5,515 nt of DNA from Achromobacter sp. (GCA_003454835.1 DMTA01000361.1:1-5515), one strand, 5' to 3'; positions 1-5,319 are shown, counted from the stretch's first letter. The notes: generated by a model not told the origin, from the letters alone. A program made the numbers and translations.

Positions 1-119
1 TCGGCGGGCCTGGCGTCTTCACGCAGACGCGCCCACCAGTCCGCCGCCTGCCGGATCACTTTGGGGTCGATGGCGCCCGCCTCGGGCGCGTGCGGCCGCA
101 GCAGCTTGGCGTTGTCCAT
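1..119 (-). CDS. FecR-type anti-sigma regulator, N-terminal fragment (runs off left edge)
   Basis: Only the first 39 codons are present; the gene continues beyond base 1. Translation from ATG at 119 gives MDNAKLLRPHAPEAG, then AIDPKVIRQAADWWARLRED. The AADWWARLR stretch is the signature of the cytoplasmic N-terminal (DUF4880) domain of FecR proteins. These span the inner membrane and relay a signal from a TonB-dependent outer-membrane receptor to their cognate ECF sigma factor. The start lies 11 bases after the stop of the sigma gene, and no clear Shine-Dalgarno sequence precedes it, so translational coupling to the sigma gene is likely. FecR identity rests on this short motif plus position right after a FecI-type gene. 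The membrane span and periplasmic domain cannot be seen. A TonB-dependent receptor gene would be expected next, outside the window. Confidence 0.85.
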   Translation of the reverse strand, partial: MDNAKLLRPHAPEAGAIDPKVIRQAADWWARLREDARPA

Positions 120-130
120 GAATTCGGGGA

Positions 131-640
131 TCAGCCGTACACGGCCGTGTAGCAATGCACCAGCGCGCGCGCCAGGGACTTCTGCACGGCGTTGGACGTC
201 AGGCCCAGCTGCTGGCCGATCTCGGCATACGACAGGCCGTCGATCTGCGCCATCAGGAAGATCCGGCGGCTGGTCATCGGCAAGGCGTCCAGCAGTTCGC
301 AGACTTCCGCCAGCGCCTCCAGGATCAGCGCGCGGGCCTCGACCGACGGTTCGACGGCCACGGGCTGCAGCGCCAGCGTCTCGGCATAAGCGGCTTCCAG
401 CGCGGCGCGGCGCGCCCGGCCGATCAGCAATCGGGTGGCGATGGTGCGCAGGTAGGCGCGCGGTTCATTGAGCGGTTCGCGGACATTGGCGCGGATCAGG
501 CGCTCGAACGTGTCGTGCGCCAGATCGGCCGCGTCCGATGCATTGCCCAGCTTGCGTTGCAACACGCCCCGCAGCCATTGATGATGGGCCTGGTAAACGG
601 ACTGCACCTCTGCACGAGAGGCAAATGAAGAGGATGGCAT
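131..640 (-). CDS. FecI-type ECF RNA polymerase sigma factor
   Basis: This 169-residue protein has the length and two-domain layout of FecI-family (iron-starvation) ECF sigma factors. Sigma region 2 covers about residues 15-80, with DAADLAHDTFERL (36-48) for core binding and RAYLRTIATRLL (61-72) for -10 recognition. Sigma region 4 covers about 105-162, with the helix-turn-helix YAEIGQQLGLTSNAVQKSL (138-156) for -35 binding. Such factors direct transcription of a ferric-siderophore or haem receptor gene when FecR relays the signal. The ATG at 640 was chosen because it gives the usual FecI start. The only longer reading begins at a TTG at 697 inside the -10/Fur site and adds residues not typical of the family. 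The ATG has only a weak Shine-Dalgarno sequence. The partial fecR-like gene follows after 11 bases. A promoter and Fur-like box lie about 45-85 bases upstream. The substrate cannot be told from this window. Confidence 0.92.
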   Translation of the reverse strand: MPSSSFASRAEVQSVYQAHHQWLRGVLQRKLGNASDAADLAHDTFERLIRANVREPLNEPRAYLRTIATRLLIGRARRAALEAAYAETLALQPVAVEPSVEARALILEALAEVCELLDALPMTSRRIFLMAQIDGLSYAEIGQQLGLTSNAVQKSLARALVHCYTAVYG

Positions 641-682
641 GGCGGTGCGGCCCGGCGTCGCCGCCTGAGAGCAAGACGAGAT

Positions 683-701
683 GAAAATGATTCGCAATTA
701 T
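683..701 (-). promoter_or_regulatory. Fur-box-like operator over the -10 of the ECF sigma gene
   Basis: On the minus strand this 19-base site reads ATAATTGCGAATCATTTTC and matches the classical Fur box GATAATGATAATCATTATC at 12 of 19 positions. The right half (AATCATTnTC) is almost complete. It overlaps the TATAAT and the expected transcription start, where bound Fe-Fur would block RNA polymerase. Fur repression of fecIR-type genes is well established in Proteobacteria, so the location is as expected. Binding itself is inferred. Confidence 0.6.
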
Positions 702-724
702 AGATGCGGTTTTCGTCTTTGCAA
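697..724 (-). promoter_or_regulatory. sigma70-type promoter of the ECF sigma gene
   Basis: Reading the minus strand, TTGCAA (bases 724-719, 4 of 6 matches to TTGACA) is followed after 16 bases by a perfect TATAAT (702-697). Transcription would begin near 690, giving a leader of about 50 bases before the ATG at 640. The surrounding A/T-rich patch stands out in an otherwise GC-rich region. The call is by pattern only. Confidence 0.6.
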
Positions 725-763
725 GGCGCTGACCCGCGCCAGCCATCTGATTGCGTGGCGTTG

Positions 764-1006
764 CTAGTAGTCCATAGGCACGTGGCTCTGCGCGGCGCGT
801 ATTTCCTGCAGATGCCGTTCGGCTTCCTGGCGTTCAACGGCGGGCGGCAACGCGCGCCAGCTGACCAGGTTGCCGGGCGTCTTCAAGGGCATCCAGCCCA
901 ATACGCTGTACAGCGAAATCGCGATGCCGCCGGTATCGAGCCGCGTCTCGTAATAACCCTGACGGTCCGGCGCGGTGTCGCCGGGCGTCCAATCCAATTG
1001 AGGCAT
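764..1006 (-). CDS. small Trp-rich hypothetical protein (80 aa)
   Basis: I do not recognise a characterised family. The 80-residue product has a compact, probably beta-rich N-terminal part with spaced aromatic residues (LDWTPGD, GYYETRLDTGG, SVLGWMPLK, LVSWRALPP). This is followed by a short charged helix (VERQEAERHLQEIRAAQ, about 57-73). The layout recalls small phage and bacterial domains of the DUF551 kind (aromatic-Gly-Tyr-Glu ... Gly-Trp ... Trp-Arg-Ala/Pro-Leu), but this is only a resemblance. There is no signal peptide or membrane segment, so it is likely cytoplasmic. An upstream in-frame start would add 21 residues. The ATG at 1006 is preferred because AGGAGG lies 8 bases before it, the strongest Shine-Dalgarno sequence in the window. 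The gene ends 40 bases before the -35 of the ECF sigma promoter and is probably its own transcription unit. Confidence 0.75.
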   Translation of the reverse strand: MPQLDWTPGDTAPDRQGYYETRLDTGGIAISLYSVLGWMPLKTPGNLVSWRALPPAVERQEAERHLQEIRAAQSHVPMDY

Positions 1007-1022
1007 CCAGGTCTCCTCCTGG
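1007..1022 (-). promoter_or_regulatory. strong ribosome binding site in a small hairpin loop
   Basis: On the minus strand the bases just before the ATG at 1006 read CCAGGAGGAGACCTGG. AGGAGG (1020-1015) is a full Shine-Dalgarno sequence 8 bases from the start and fixes it. CCAGG and CCTGG can pair as a 5-bp stem around a 6-base loop holding most of the Shine-Dalgarno sequence, so folding would leave much of it exposed. The hairpin is short and may be accidental. Confidence 0.6.
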
Positions 1023-1096
1023 TGAAGCTTATGTGCAGGGACGCGCGGTCCTTGCAGGGCGGATCTCACTGATCGTATAGCGTCCGGACCGGCTTG

Positions 1097-1140
1097 TCCC
1101 CTGTCAAAAAGACTGAACTTCCAATTCTTGACAGAGGGGA
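1097..1140 (+). repeat. inverted repeat in the divergent intergenic region (possible operator)
   Basis: The left arm TCCCCTGTCAA (1097-1107) is complementary to the right arm TTGACAGAGGGGA (1128-1140), except for a 2-base bulge. The inner 7 bases (CTGTCAA / TTGACAG) pair perfectly across a 20-base A/T-richer loop. The repeat lies between the leftward small gene (start 1006) and the rightward EIIC-EAL gene (start 1264), where a shared operator would sit. Each arm contains a consensus -35 hexamer TTGACA, one per strand, but I see no matching -10 at 16-18 bases on either side. An operator or transcript hairpin is therefore at least as likely as a promoter pair. Function is unknown. Confidence 0.4.
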
Positions 1141-1263
1141 ATCCCTAGGCCGCCCCGACGTTTTTGCATTGCTAAAGCCCGAACACAGGCGCTAGCATTC
1201 GGCAACGGATTTTTACCCCGGGCAGGACGTGAACCGCCCGGCCCCTCGCGCCACACGACGGCC

Positions 1264-3369
1264 ATGCCGAAATCGATCTTCGCGCAGTACCCAAGAGATC
1301 GGCTGGCCGCCTTGGCAAGCGCCAATTCCCTGCGCGCCATCCGCGAAGGCCTGCTGTGGGCCATGCCCTGCCTGCTGGTCTCGGCCTTGTTTCTCGTGCT
1401 GTCCGTCTGCGCGCGGCTGCTTGGCCTGCCTGCCCCCATCGCCGATCTGCTGTCCGGGCTGCACCGCGCGCTGTCGGGCGTCATACCGCTGCTGGCCGGC
1501 ACGGCCATCGGCTACATGCTGTCGATCCGCCATCGGCTTCCGCACCTGCCCACCGCGTTGCTGTGCCTGTGCTTTGTGGTCATCGCCGAAAACCTGCTGT
1601 CGCCCTACCCCCGCGCGGCCGCCACGCTCACCCTGTTCATCGCGATCGTCACGCCCATCGCCGCCGTGCCGGCGATGGCCTGGCTGCACCGGCGCCGCTG
1701 GACGCAATTGGCGCCGGACGGACTGATCGGCGAGAACGTCCGCGACTCGCTGAACATGATCGTGCCGGGATTGCTGACGGCCGGCCTGGTGATGGCGGCG
1801 CTGTCGGCCGCATTGCGTATCCCCGCGGTGGCGCAGGTCGACATTCCGCTGAGCCTCGCATCGCTGGACAGCCCCTACACGTCCGGCGCGCTGGTGGCGG
1901 CGCTCAATTCCCTGTTCTGGTTCTTCGGCATACACGGCGCGCAGGCCATGGCGCCCATCATGGACGTGCTGGACCAGGCGACCCGGCTCAACGCCACGAG
2001 CGTCGCCGCAGGCTATGAAGGCGTCTATGTGCTGAATGGCACGCTGCTGGGCGCGTTCGTCTTCATTGGCGGCTCAGGTGCGACCCTGTCGCTGGTGGTG
2101 GCGATCCTGCTGTTCTCGCGCAGCGATCCGCTGCGGGTGCTGGCGCTGGCCAGCATTCCGGTGTCGCTGCTGAACATCAACGAGATCCTGCTGTTCGGCC
2201 TGCCGCTCATCCTGAATCCCCGTCTGTTGCTGCCTTTCGTGCTGACGCCCGTGGTCAACGTGCTGATTGCGGTGGCGGTAGTGCAGCTGGGGTGGCTGGC
2301 CCCCGCCACCGTCGCGCTGCCGTTGACGTCGCCCGTGCTGTTCAACGCCTACCTTGGCGCGGGCGAACACCTGGCGGGCATCGCGCTGCAATGCGCCCTG
2401 GTGGCGTTGGGCGCGTGCATCTATGTGCCTTTTCTGATCGCACTGGAGCGGCAGCGCCAGGCCGACGCCACGGTGTACTTCAAGTCGTTGGACACGACGT
2501 TTCCGCAGTTGCAGGAAGAATCCCTGCTGTATGCGCATGACCCCGTCGCGTCCACTTACGCCACGCGCGCGCGCCGCCAGGCCGAGGTAGCACGCATCCG
2601 CGCCATCAGCGAATACGACTTCTACCTGGAGTTTCAGCCGCAGGTATCGCTGCGCACAGGTCTGTGCACCGGCTGCGAAGCCTTGCTGCGCGCCACCGGC
2701 CCCGAGGGCACGCAGCAGGCGCCGCTGGAATTCCTGCGCTGGCTGGCGCGGGCCGACCTGATGCGCGAAGTCGATCTCTGGGTGGCGCGGCAGGCGGTGC
2801 TGCAATGCCTTGCCTGGCGGGCGCAGGGCTTCACGATGCCGATGACCATCAACGTCACAAGCGGCACATTGACGGCGCCGGCTTTTCTGGACCGGTTGAT
2901 CAAGGTGCTGGCGCAGGTGCAGGGTCAGGTGTCGGTGGAGCTCACGGAAGACGCGCTGGTCGAAGACGCGGACGCGCTGCACACGGCTTTTGACCGCCTG
3001 CATGGCATCGGCGCGCGCATCTATATCGACGACTTCGGCACGGGGTATTCGGCGCTGAGCTATCTGCACCAGTTCCAGATCGACGCGGTCAAGATCGACC
3101 GCAGCTTCGTGATGGCGCAGAGCCACGACCGGGGCGCGCTCGTGATGAGCGGCCTGCTGCGATTCTGCGAGGCGCTGAACCTGCAGATCATTGTCGAGGG
3201 CGTGGAAACGGAGGGGCAGTTGTCCGCGCTGGCGTCCAGCGCGGAGATCGTCGTGCAGGGCTGGTATTACAGCAAGGCGGTGTCCGGCGATCACATCGTG
3301 GACTTCGCGCGGCGGCGGCGGGAGATCTCCGCCCTGCCGGCGCAACCTGCCAGCGCGACCGCTATTTGA
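1264..3369 (+). CDS. membrane c-di-GMP phosphodiesterase: PTS EIIC (lactose/cellobiose type) fused to an EAL domain
   Basis: The 701-residue protein has two parts. Residues ~25-395 form a polytopic domain of about ten membrane segments with hallmarks of PTS EIIC permeases of the LacE/CelB/ChbC family. These are FWFFGIHG (218-225), the GGSGATL loop (269-275) and LLNINEILLFGLPLILNP (302-319). His224 and Glu307 sit where that family carries its conserved sugar-site His and Glu. A charged cytoplasmic linker (~395-448) leads to an EAL domain (~449-685). The residues needed for c-di-GMP hydrolysis are present: Glu472 in EALLR, Asn530, the ELTE motif (559-562), Asp589-Asp590 in DDFGTG, Lys610, Glu645 and Gln665. 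There is no GGDEF domain, and no EIIA, EIIB, HPr or sugar hydrolase gene nearby. The inference is a permease fold reused as a membrane sensor, possibly for a sugar, that controls an active phosphodiesterase. The first Met of the frame is used; its Shine-Dalgarno sequence is weak. The stop overlaps that of the convergent SPFH gene. Confidence 0.9.
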   Translation: MPKSIFAQYPRDRLAALASANSLRAIREGLLWAMPCLLVSALFLVLSVCARLLGLPAPIADLLSGLHRALSGVIPLLAGTAIGYMLSIRHRLPHLPTALLCLCFVVIAENLLSPYPRAAATLTLFIAIVTPIAAVPAMAWLHRRRWTQLAPDGLIGENVRDSLNMIVPGLLTAGLVMAALSAALRIPAVAQVDIPLSLASLDSPYTSGALVAALNSLFWFFGIHGAQAMAPIMDVLDQATRLNATSVAAGYEGVYVLNGTLLGAFVFIGGSGATLSLVVAILLFSRSDPLRVLALASIPVSLLNINEILLFGLPLILNPRLLLPFVLTPVVNVLIAVAVVQLGWLAPATVALPLTSPVLFNAYLGAGEHLAGIALQCALVALGACIYVPFLIALERQRQADATVYFKSLDTTFPQLQEESLLYAHDPVASTYATRARRQAEVARIRAISEYDFYLEFQPQVSLRTGLCTGCEALLRATGPEGTQQAPLEFLRWLARADLMREVDLWVARQAVLQCLAWRAQGFTMPMTINVTSGTLTAPAFLDRLIKVLAQVQGQVSVELTEDALVEDADALHTAFDRLHGIGARIYIDDFGTGYSALSYLHQFQIDAVKIDRSFVMAQSHDRGALVMSGLLRFCEALNLQIIVEGVETEGQLSALASSAEIVVQGWYYSKAVSGDHIVDFARRRREISALPAQPASATAI

Positions 3370-4264
3370 TGCCGATGAACGGCAGCGCAGCGCCCGGCAC
3401 TTGCGTGGACGGCAGCACGCCATCCCACTTTTCAACGGCGTTCAGGCTCACCAGATTGGTGTTGGCGGCCAGCGCCTCGGCCTTGGCGCGGATCGACGCC
3501 GCTTCCGCTTCGCCGCGCATGCGGATGCCGTCGGCTTCCGCAGTGAACTGCTGACGGCGCGCATCGGCTTCGGCCTTGGCCTTGACCACCTGGATCTCGG
3601 CGGTAATCATCGCCGTTTCCTTTTGCTGGCGGGTCGTCTCGATCTGCACCTGCGCCAGCATGCGCTGTTCGATCGAGTGTTCATAGGCCTGCGAAAAGCC
3701 CACTTCTTCGATCTGCACGCCCACCACCTGCACCGGCGCGCCTTCCATCGTCTTGAGCACGGCGTTGTTCACGTCCAGGCCCAGCTTCTGGCGTTCCTGA
3801 ATGGCGCGCACGGCGGTGTACTGGCCGAACACGTTCTTCACGGCGTCCGGCGTCTTGCGTTCCAGCACGCGCATCTGCAGGTTGGCGATGGTGCCGTACT
3901 CGGAATAAAGCTCGGCCACGTGCTCGGACGGCACGCGGTACGTGACGGACACGCGCAGCGTCGCGGGCTGCTGGTCGTAGCTGTAGGCCTCGAGCTTTTC
4001 GAATACGAAGGTGTGGTCGCGCACCGACACCGTCATCACGTTGTCGATGAACGGCGTCTTGAAATCCAGGCCGGGTTCGGCCACGCGCACGAGCTTGCCG
4101 TTGCGCAGCACCACGCCGCGTTCGCCCTGGTCCACCTGGAACCACGATCCGAAGGCGATGAACAGGATCAACAGGAAGATGAGCGCGGTGCCAACGGCGA
4201 ATTTCACGTTGCGCGGCTTGACCGCGCCGATCGTCTTGACCATCTGGATATCTGTCGGCTTCAT
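3362..4264 (-). CDS. prohibitin-like SPFH (Band 7) membrane protein
   Basis: This 300-residue protein has one N-terminal membrane anchor (about 22-42, VGTALIFLLILFIAFGSWF). An SPFH/Band 7 domain follows (about 43-200), with GERGVVLRNGKLVRVAEPGL (47-66) and VSVRDHTF typical of prohibitins. A long Ala/Glu/Lys/Arg-rich coiled coil (about 200-268, e.g. GEAEAASIRAKAEALAA) comes next, then a short tail with VEKWDGVLPS. The topology resembles prohibitin and HflK/HflC. These assemble into large rings or cages at the inner membrane that organise lipids and regulate partner proteases such as FtsH. No NfeD-type partner or second SPFH gene is adjacent, which argues against an HflKC pair. ATG 4264 is preferred, with GGAAG 5 bases upstream; a TTG at 4276 would add four residues, and a Met at 4243 is less well placed. 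It is preceded by a tiny membrane-peptide gene ending 2 bases before it. The role is inferred from family. Confidence 0.9.
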   Translation of the reverse strand: MKPTDIQMVKTIGAVKPRNVKFAVGTALIFLLILFIAFGSWFQVDQGERGVVLRNGKLVRVAEPGLDFKTPFIDNVMTVSVRDHTFVFEKLEAYSYDQQPATLRVSVTYRVPSEHVAELYSEYGTIANLQMRVLERKTPDAVKNVFGQYTAVRAIQERQKLGLDVNNAVLKTMEGAPVQVVGVQIEEVGFSQAYEHSIEQRMLAQVQIETTRQQKETAMITAEIQVVKAKAEADARRQQFTAEADGIRMRGEAEAASIRAKAEALAANTNLVSLNAVEKWDGVLPSTQVPGAALPFIGIK

Positions 4265-4266
4265 CT

Positions 4267-4383
4267 TCACTTCCAATCCCTGTCTGTTCTTTTGCGTTTA
4301 CGGTCCGAGAGCACCGCAGCGATGCCGCGCGCGAGCAGATAGGCGATCACCGCCGCCCCCACCAAGATCAGGAAATACCGCAT
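4267..4383 (-). CDS. 38-aa single-span membrane peptide upstream of the SPFH gene
   Basis: An open frame from ATG 4383 to TGA 4267 encodes MRYFLILVGAAVIAYLLARG, then IAAVLSDRKRKRTDRDWK. Residues 3-25 form a clear hydrophobic helix, and the tail (27-38) is strongly basic. The positive-inside rule predicts a single-pass inner-membrane protein with its C-terminus in the cytoplasm. A purine-rich GGGGGGA lies 6 bases before the ATG. The stop is separated by 2 bases from the ATG of the SPFH gene, whose Shine-Dalgarno sequence lies inside this frame. That spacing points to translational coupling and a shared transcript. I recognise no family. It could be a small subunit or regulator of the SPFH assembly, or simply a leader peptide that sets SPFH translation. 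The case for a real gene rests on composition, ribosome binding site and spacing. Confidence 0.65.
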   Translation of the reverse strand: MRYFLILVGAAVIAYLLARGIAAVLSDRKRKRTDRDWK

Positions 4384-4409
4384 CGAGCGTCCCCCCCGGG
4401 AAAGAAGGA

Positions 4410-4424
4410 CGGGATTCTATCCCG
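4410..4424 (-). promoter_or_regulatory. short perfect palindrome containing a -10-like TAGAAT, upstream of the SPFH operon
   Basis: On the minus strand the site reads CGGGATAGAATCCCG: two 6-base arms, CGGGAT and ATCCCG, around a 3-base centre. It includes TAGAAT (4419-4414), a 5 of 6 match to TATAAT. It lies 27 bases before the start of the small membrane gene, about right for a promoter -10, although no good -35 is found 16-18 bases upstream. Alternatively it is the stem of a weak terminator for the DUF2442-DUF4375 gene ending at 4509, since TCCTTCTTTCCC follows on that strand. The sequence alone does not decide between these. Confidence 0.4.
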
Positions 4425-4448
4425 CAGCAGGCGCGCCGCCGCAGGCGT

Positions 4449-4471
4449 GTATCGACGTAATGTGGCGATAC
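4449..4471. repeat. inverted repeat GTATCG-N11-CGATAC between two minus-strand genes
   Basis: GTATCG (4449-4454) and CGATAC (4466-4471) are perfect 6-base arms around ACGTAATGTGG. They lie 38 bases past the stop of the DUF2442-DUF4375 gene and 66 bases before the small membrane gene. No T-run follows on the minus strand, so an intrinsic terminator is unlikely. A dyad of this size could be an operator for the SPFH operon or part of an untranslated hairpin. Confidence 0.3.
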
Positions 4472-4508
4472 GTTTCTGAAAGTTGCAGGAGTGGCATTCG
4501 GGACGCTT

Positions 4509-5144
4509 TTACGCGCCGTACCAGCGCAATCCCAGCCGCGACAGCGAATCCGGGTAGTCCCAGAATGCGTGGTCCAGCGCCTCCATCTGCTCCTGCTCTT
4601 CCTCGGTCATCGCGCCGTAGATGTCGTTGAGCTGCACGACGTCGGGCGAGGCCTCGAAACGGTCTATGAGCCCGCGCATGCGCGACAGGATGTCCAGCAT
4701 ATGCACGGCGCCGATCTTGCGCAGCGCCTGCAACGCCAGCTGGCAGGTCTGGTCGCCCCAGTTGCACAGAAACTGCATGAAGCCGCCATTGTTGATGTCG
4801 GCCTCCATGCGCCACAAGGCCACCAGTTCCTGCTCCGTTTCCGACAGCCGGTCGAGCTTCCATTCCGCGGCTTGCAGCGCCGCCATGGCCTGCTCGTAGC
4901 GCAGATCCCACAGCAGATCGTGCACGTTCAGCATGCCTTCCGGCACGGGTGCGGCCAGCGCCGGCCAGACGACGCCATGCCCATCGTCCACCAGTTGCCA
5001 CTGCGCGCGCGCCTCGGGCGCCGCTTCGTGCAGGCGGATGTGCCGCCGGATCGGCTCCTTGACCTCGCGGCCATCGGCAAGCGTCAACTGCACGTGCGTA
5101 TCGGTGAGCGACAGGGAAACGATGCGGTAGTCAGGCGTGGTCAT
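4509..5144 (-). CDS. DUF2442-DUF4375 (DMP19-like) fusion protein
   Basis: The 211-residue protein appears to join two small domains. Residues ~6-80 look like DUF2442: RIVSLSLTDTHVQLTLADGR, a basic proline-containing segment, a conserved Trp (WQLVDDGHGVVWPAL, 49-63), then NVHDLLWD. Residues ~82-209 are helical and carry INNGGFMQFLCNWG (117-130), the hallmark of DUF4375. That family includes the Neisseria DNA-mimic protein DMP19. The C-terminal part is acidic (MTEEEQEQMEALDHAFWDYPDS, from 179), in keeping with a DNA mimic but not proof of one. There is no signal peptide or membrane span, so it is probably cytoplasmic. ATG 5144 is chosen over an in-frame TTG at 5159; neither has a strong Shine-Dalgarno sequence. 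DUF2442 proteins often occur near toxin-antitoxin genes, but no toxin gene is adjacent here. The domain calls are fairly secure for DUF4375 and moderate for DUF2442. Confidence 0.8.
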   Translation of the reverse strand: MTTPDYRIVSLSLTDTHVQLTLADGREVKEPIRRHIRLHEAAPEARAQWQLVDDGHGVVWPALAAPVPEGMLNVHDLLWDLRYEQAMAALQAAEWKLDRLSETEQELVALWRMEADINNGGFMQFLCNWGDQTCQLALQALRKIGAVHMLDILSRMRGLIDRFEASPDVVQLNDIYGAMTEEEQEQMEALDHAFWDYPDSLSRLGLRWYGA

Positions 5145-5285
5145 GCAAGGGTCCGGCAAAACAGGAAAGCGAGAAGACGCTACCGGATTGGCGCTGTGCT
5201 GTCGAGGCGCGCGCGTTGCCGCCGCGCATCGCGCCGCATCCTGTTACGGCGCGCTGTTCACCCATCTGCTACGTTAACCAGGCAC

Positions 5286-5319
5286 GCGCCGGGGTTGTCC
5301 TCCGGCGCCTTTGCCGGAG
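5286..5319 (+). promoter_or_regulatory. leader with two mutually exclusive hairpins that can hide or expose the M4 peptidase ribosome binding site
   Basis: Hairpin A pairs GCGCCGG (5286-5292) with CCGGCGC (5302-5308) and can be extended by G5293-U5301 and G5294-C5300 to about 9 bp. Hairpin B pairs CTCCGGC (5300-5306) perfectly with GCCGGAG (5313-5319) around a 6-base loop. Hairpin B contains the GGAG Shine-Dalgarno sequence (5316-5319), 7 bases before the ATG at 5327. Because 5300-5306 are used by both stems, only one can form at a time: A frees the ribosome binding site and B sequesters it. This is the layout of translational switches, but GC-rich DNA makes chance stems common. Confidence 0.4.

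Noticed and set aside
641..697. TTG start at 697 for the ECF sigma factor
   Set aside because: It lies inside the -10 and Fur-like box, upstream of the predicted transcription start, and would add 19 residues not typical of FecI proteins.
725..740. GGCGC-N6-GCGCC stem as a terminator after the small Trp-rich gene
   Set aside because: The stem is only 5 bp, no T-run follows on the minus strand, and such stems are common by chance at this GC content.
1164..1198. TTGCAT ... TAGCAT as a promoter for the EIIC-EAL gene
   Set aside because: The spacer is 23 bases, too long for a sigma70 promoter, and both hexamers are poor.
2074..3435. 453-codon open frame on the minus strand, antisense to the EIIC-EAL gene
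   Set aside because: Its product is rich in Arg, Gln and His with no recognisable domain, typical of the shadow of a GC-rich gene. The opposite strand has clear EIIC and EAL motifs.
3191..4342. 383-codon plus-strand open frame opposite the SPFH gene
   Set aside because: The His/Leu/Arg-rich product without domains mirrors the SPFH coding region, whose prohibitin motifs are unambiguous on the minus strand.
5216..5280. sigma70 promoter for the M4 peptidase
   Set aside because: TTGCCG (5216) has no acceptable -10 at 16-18 bases, and TGCTACGTT (5267-5275) matches an extended -10 only weakly and lacks a -35.
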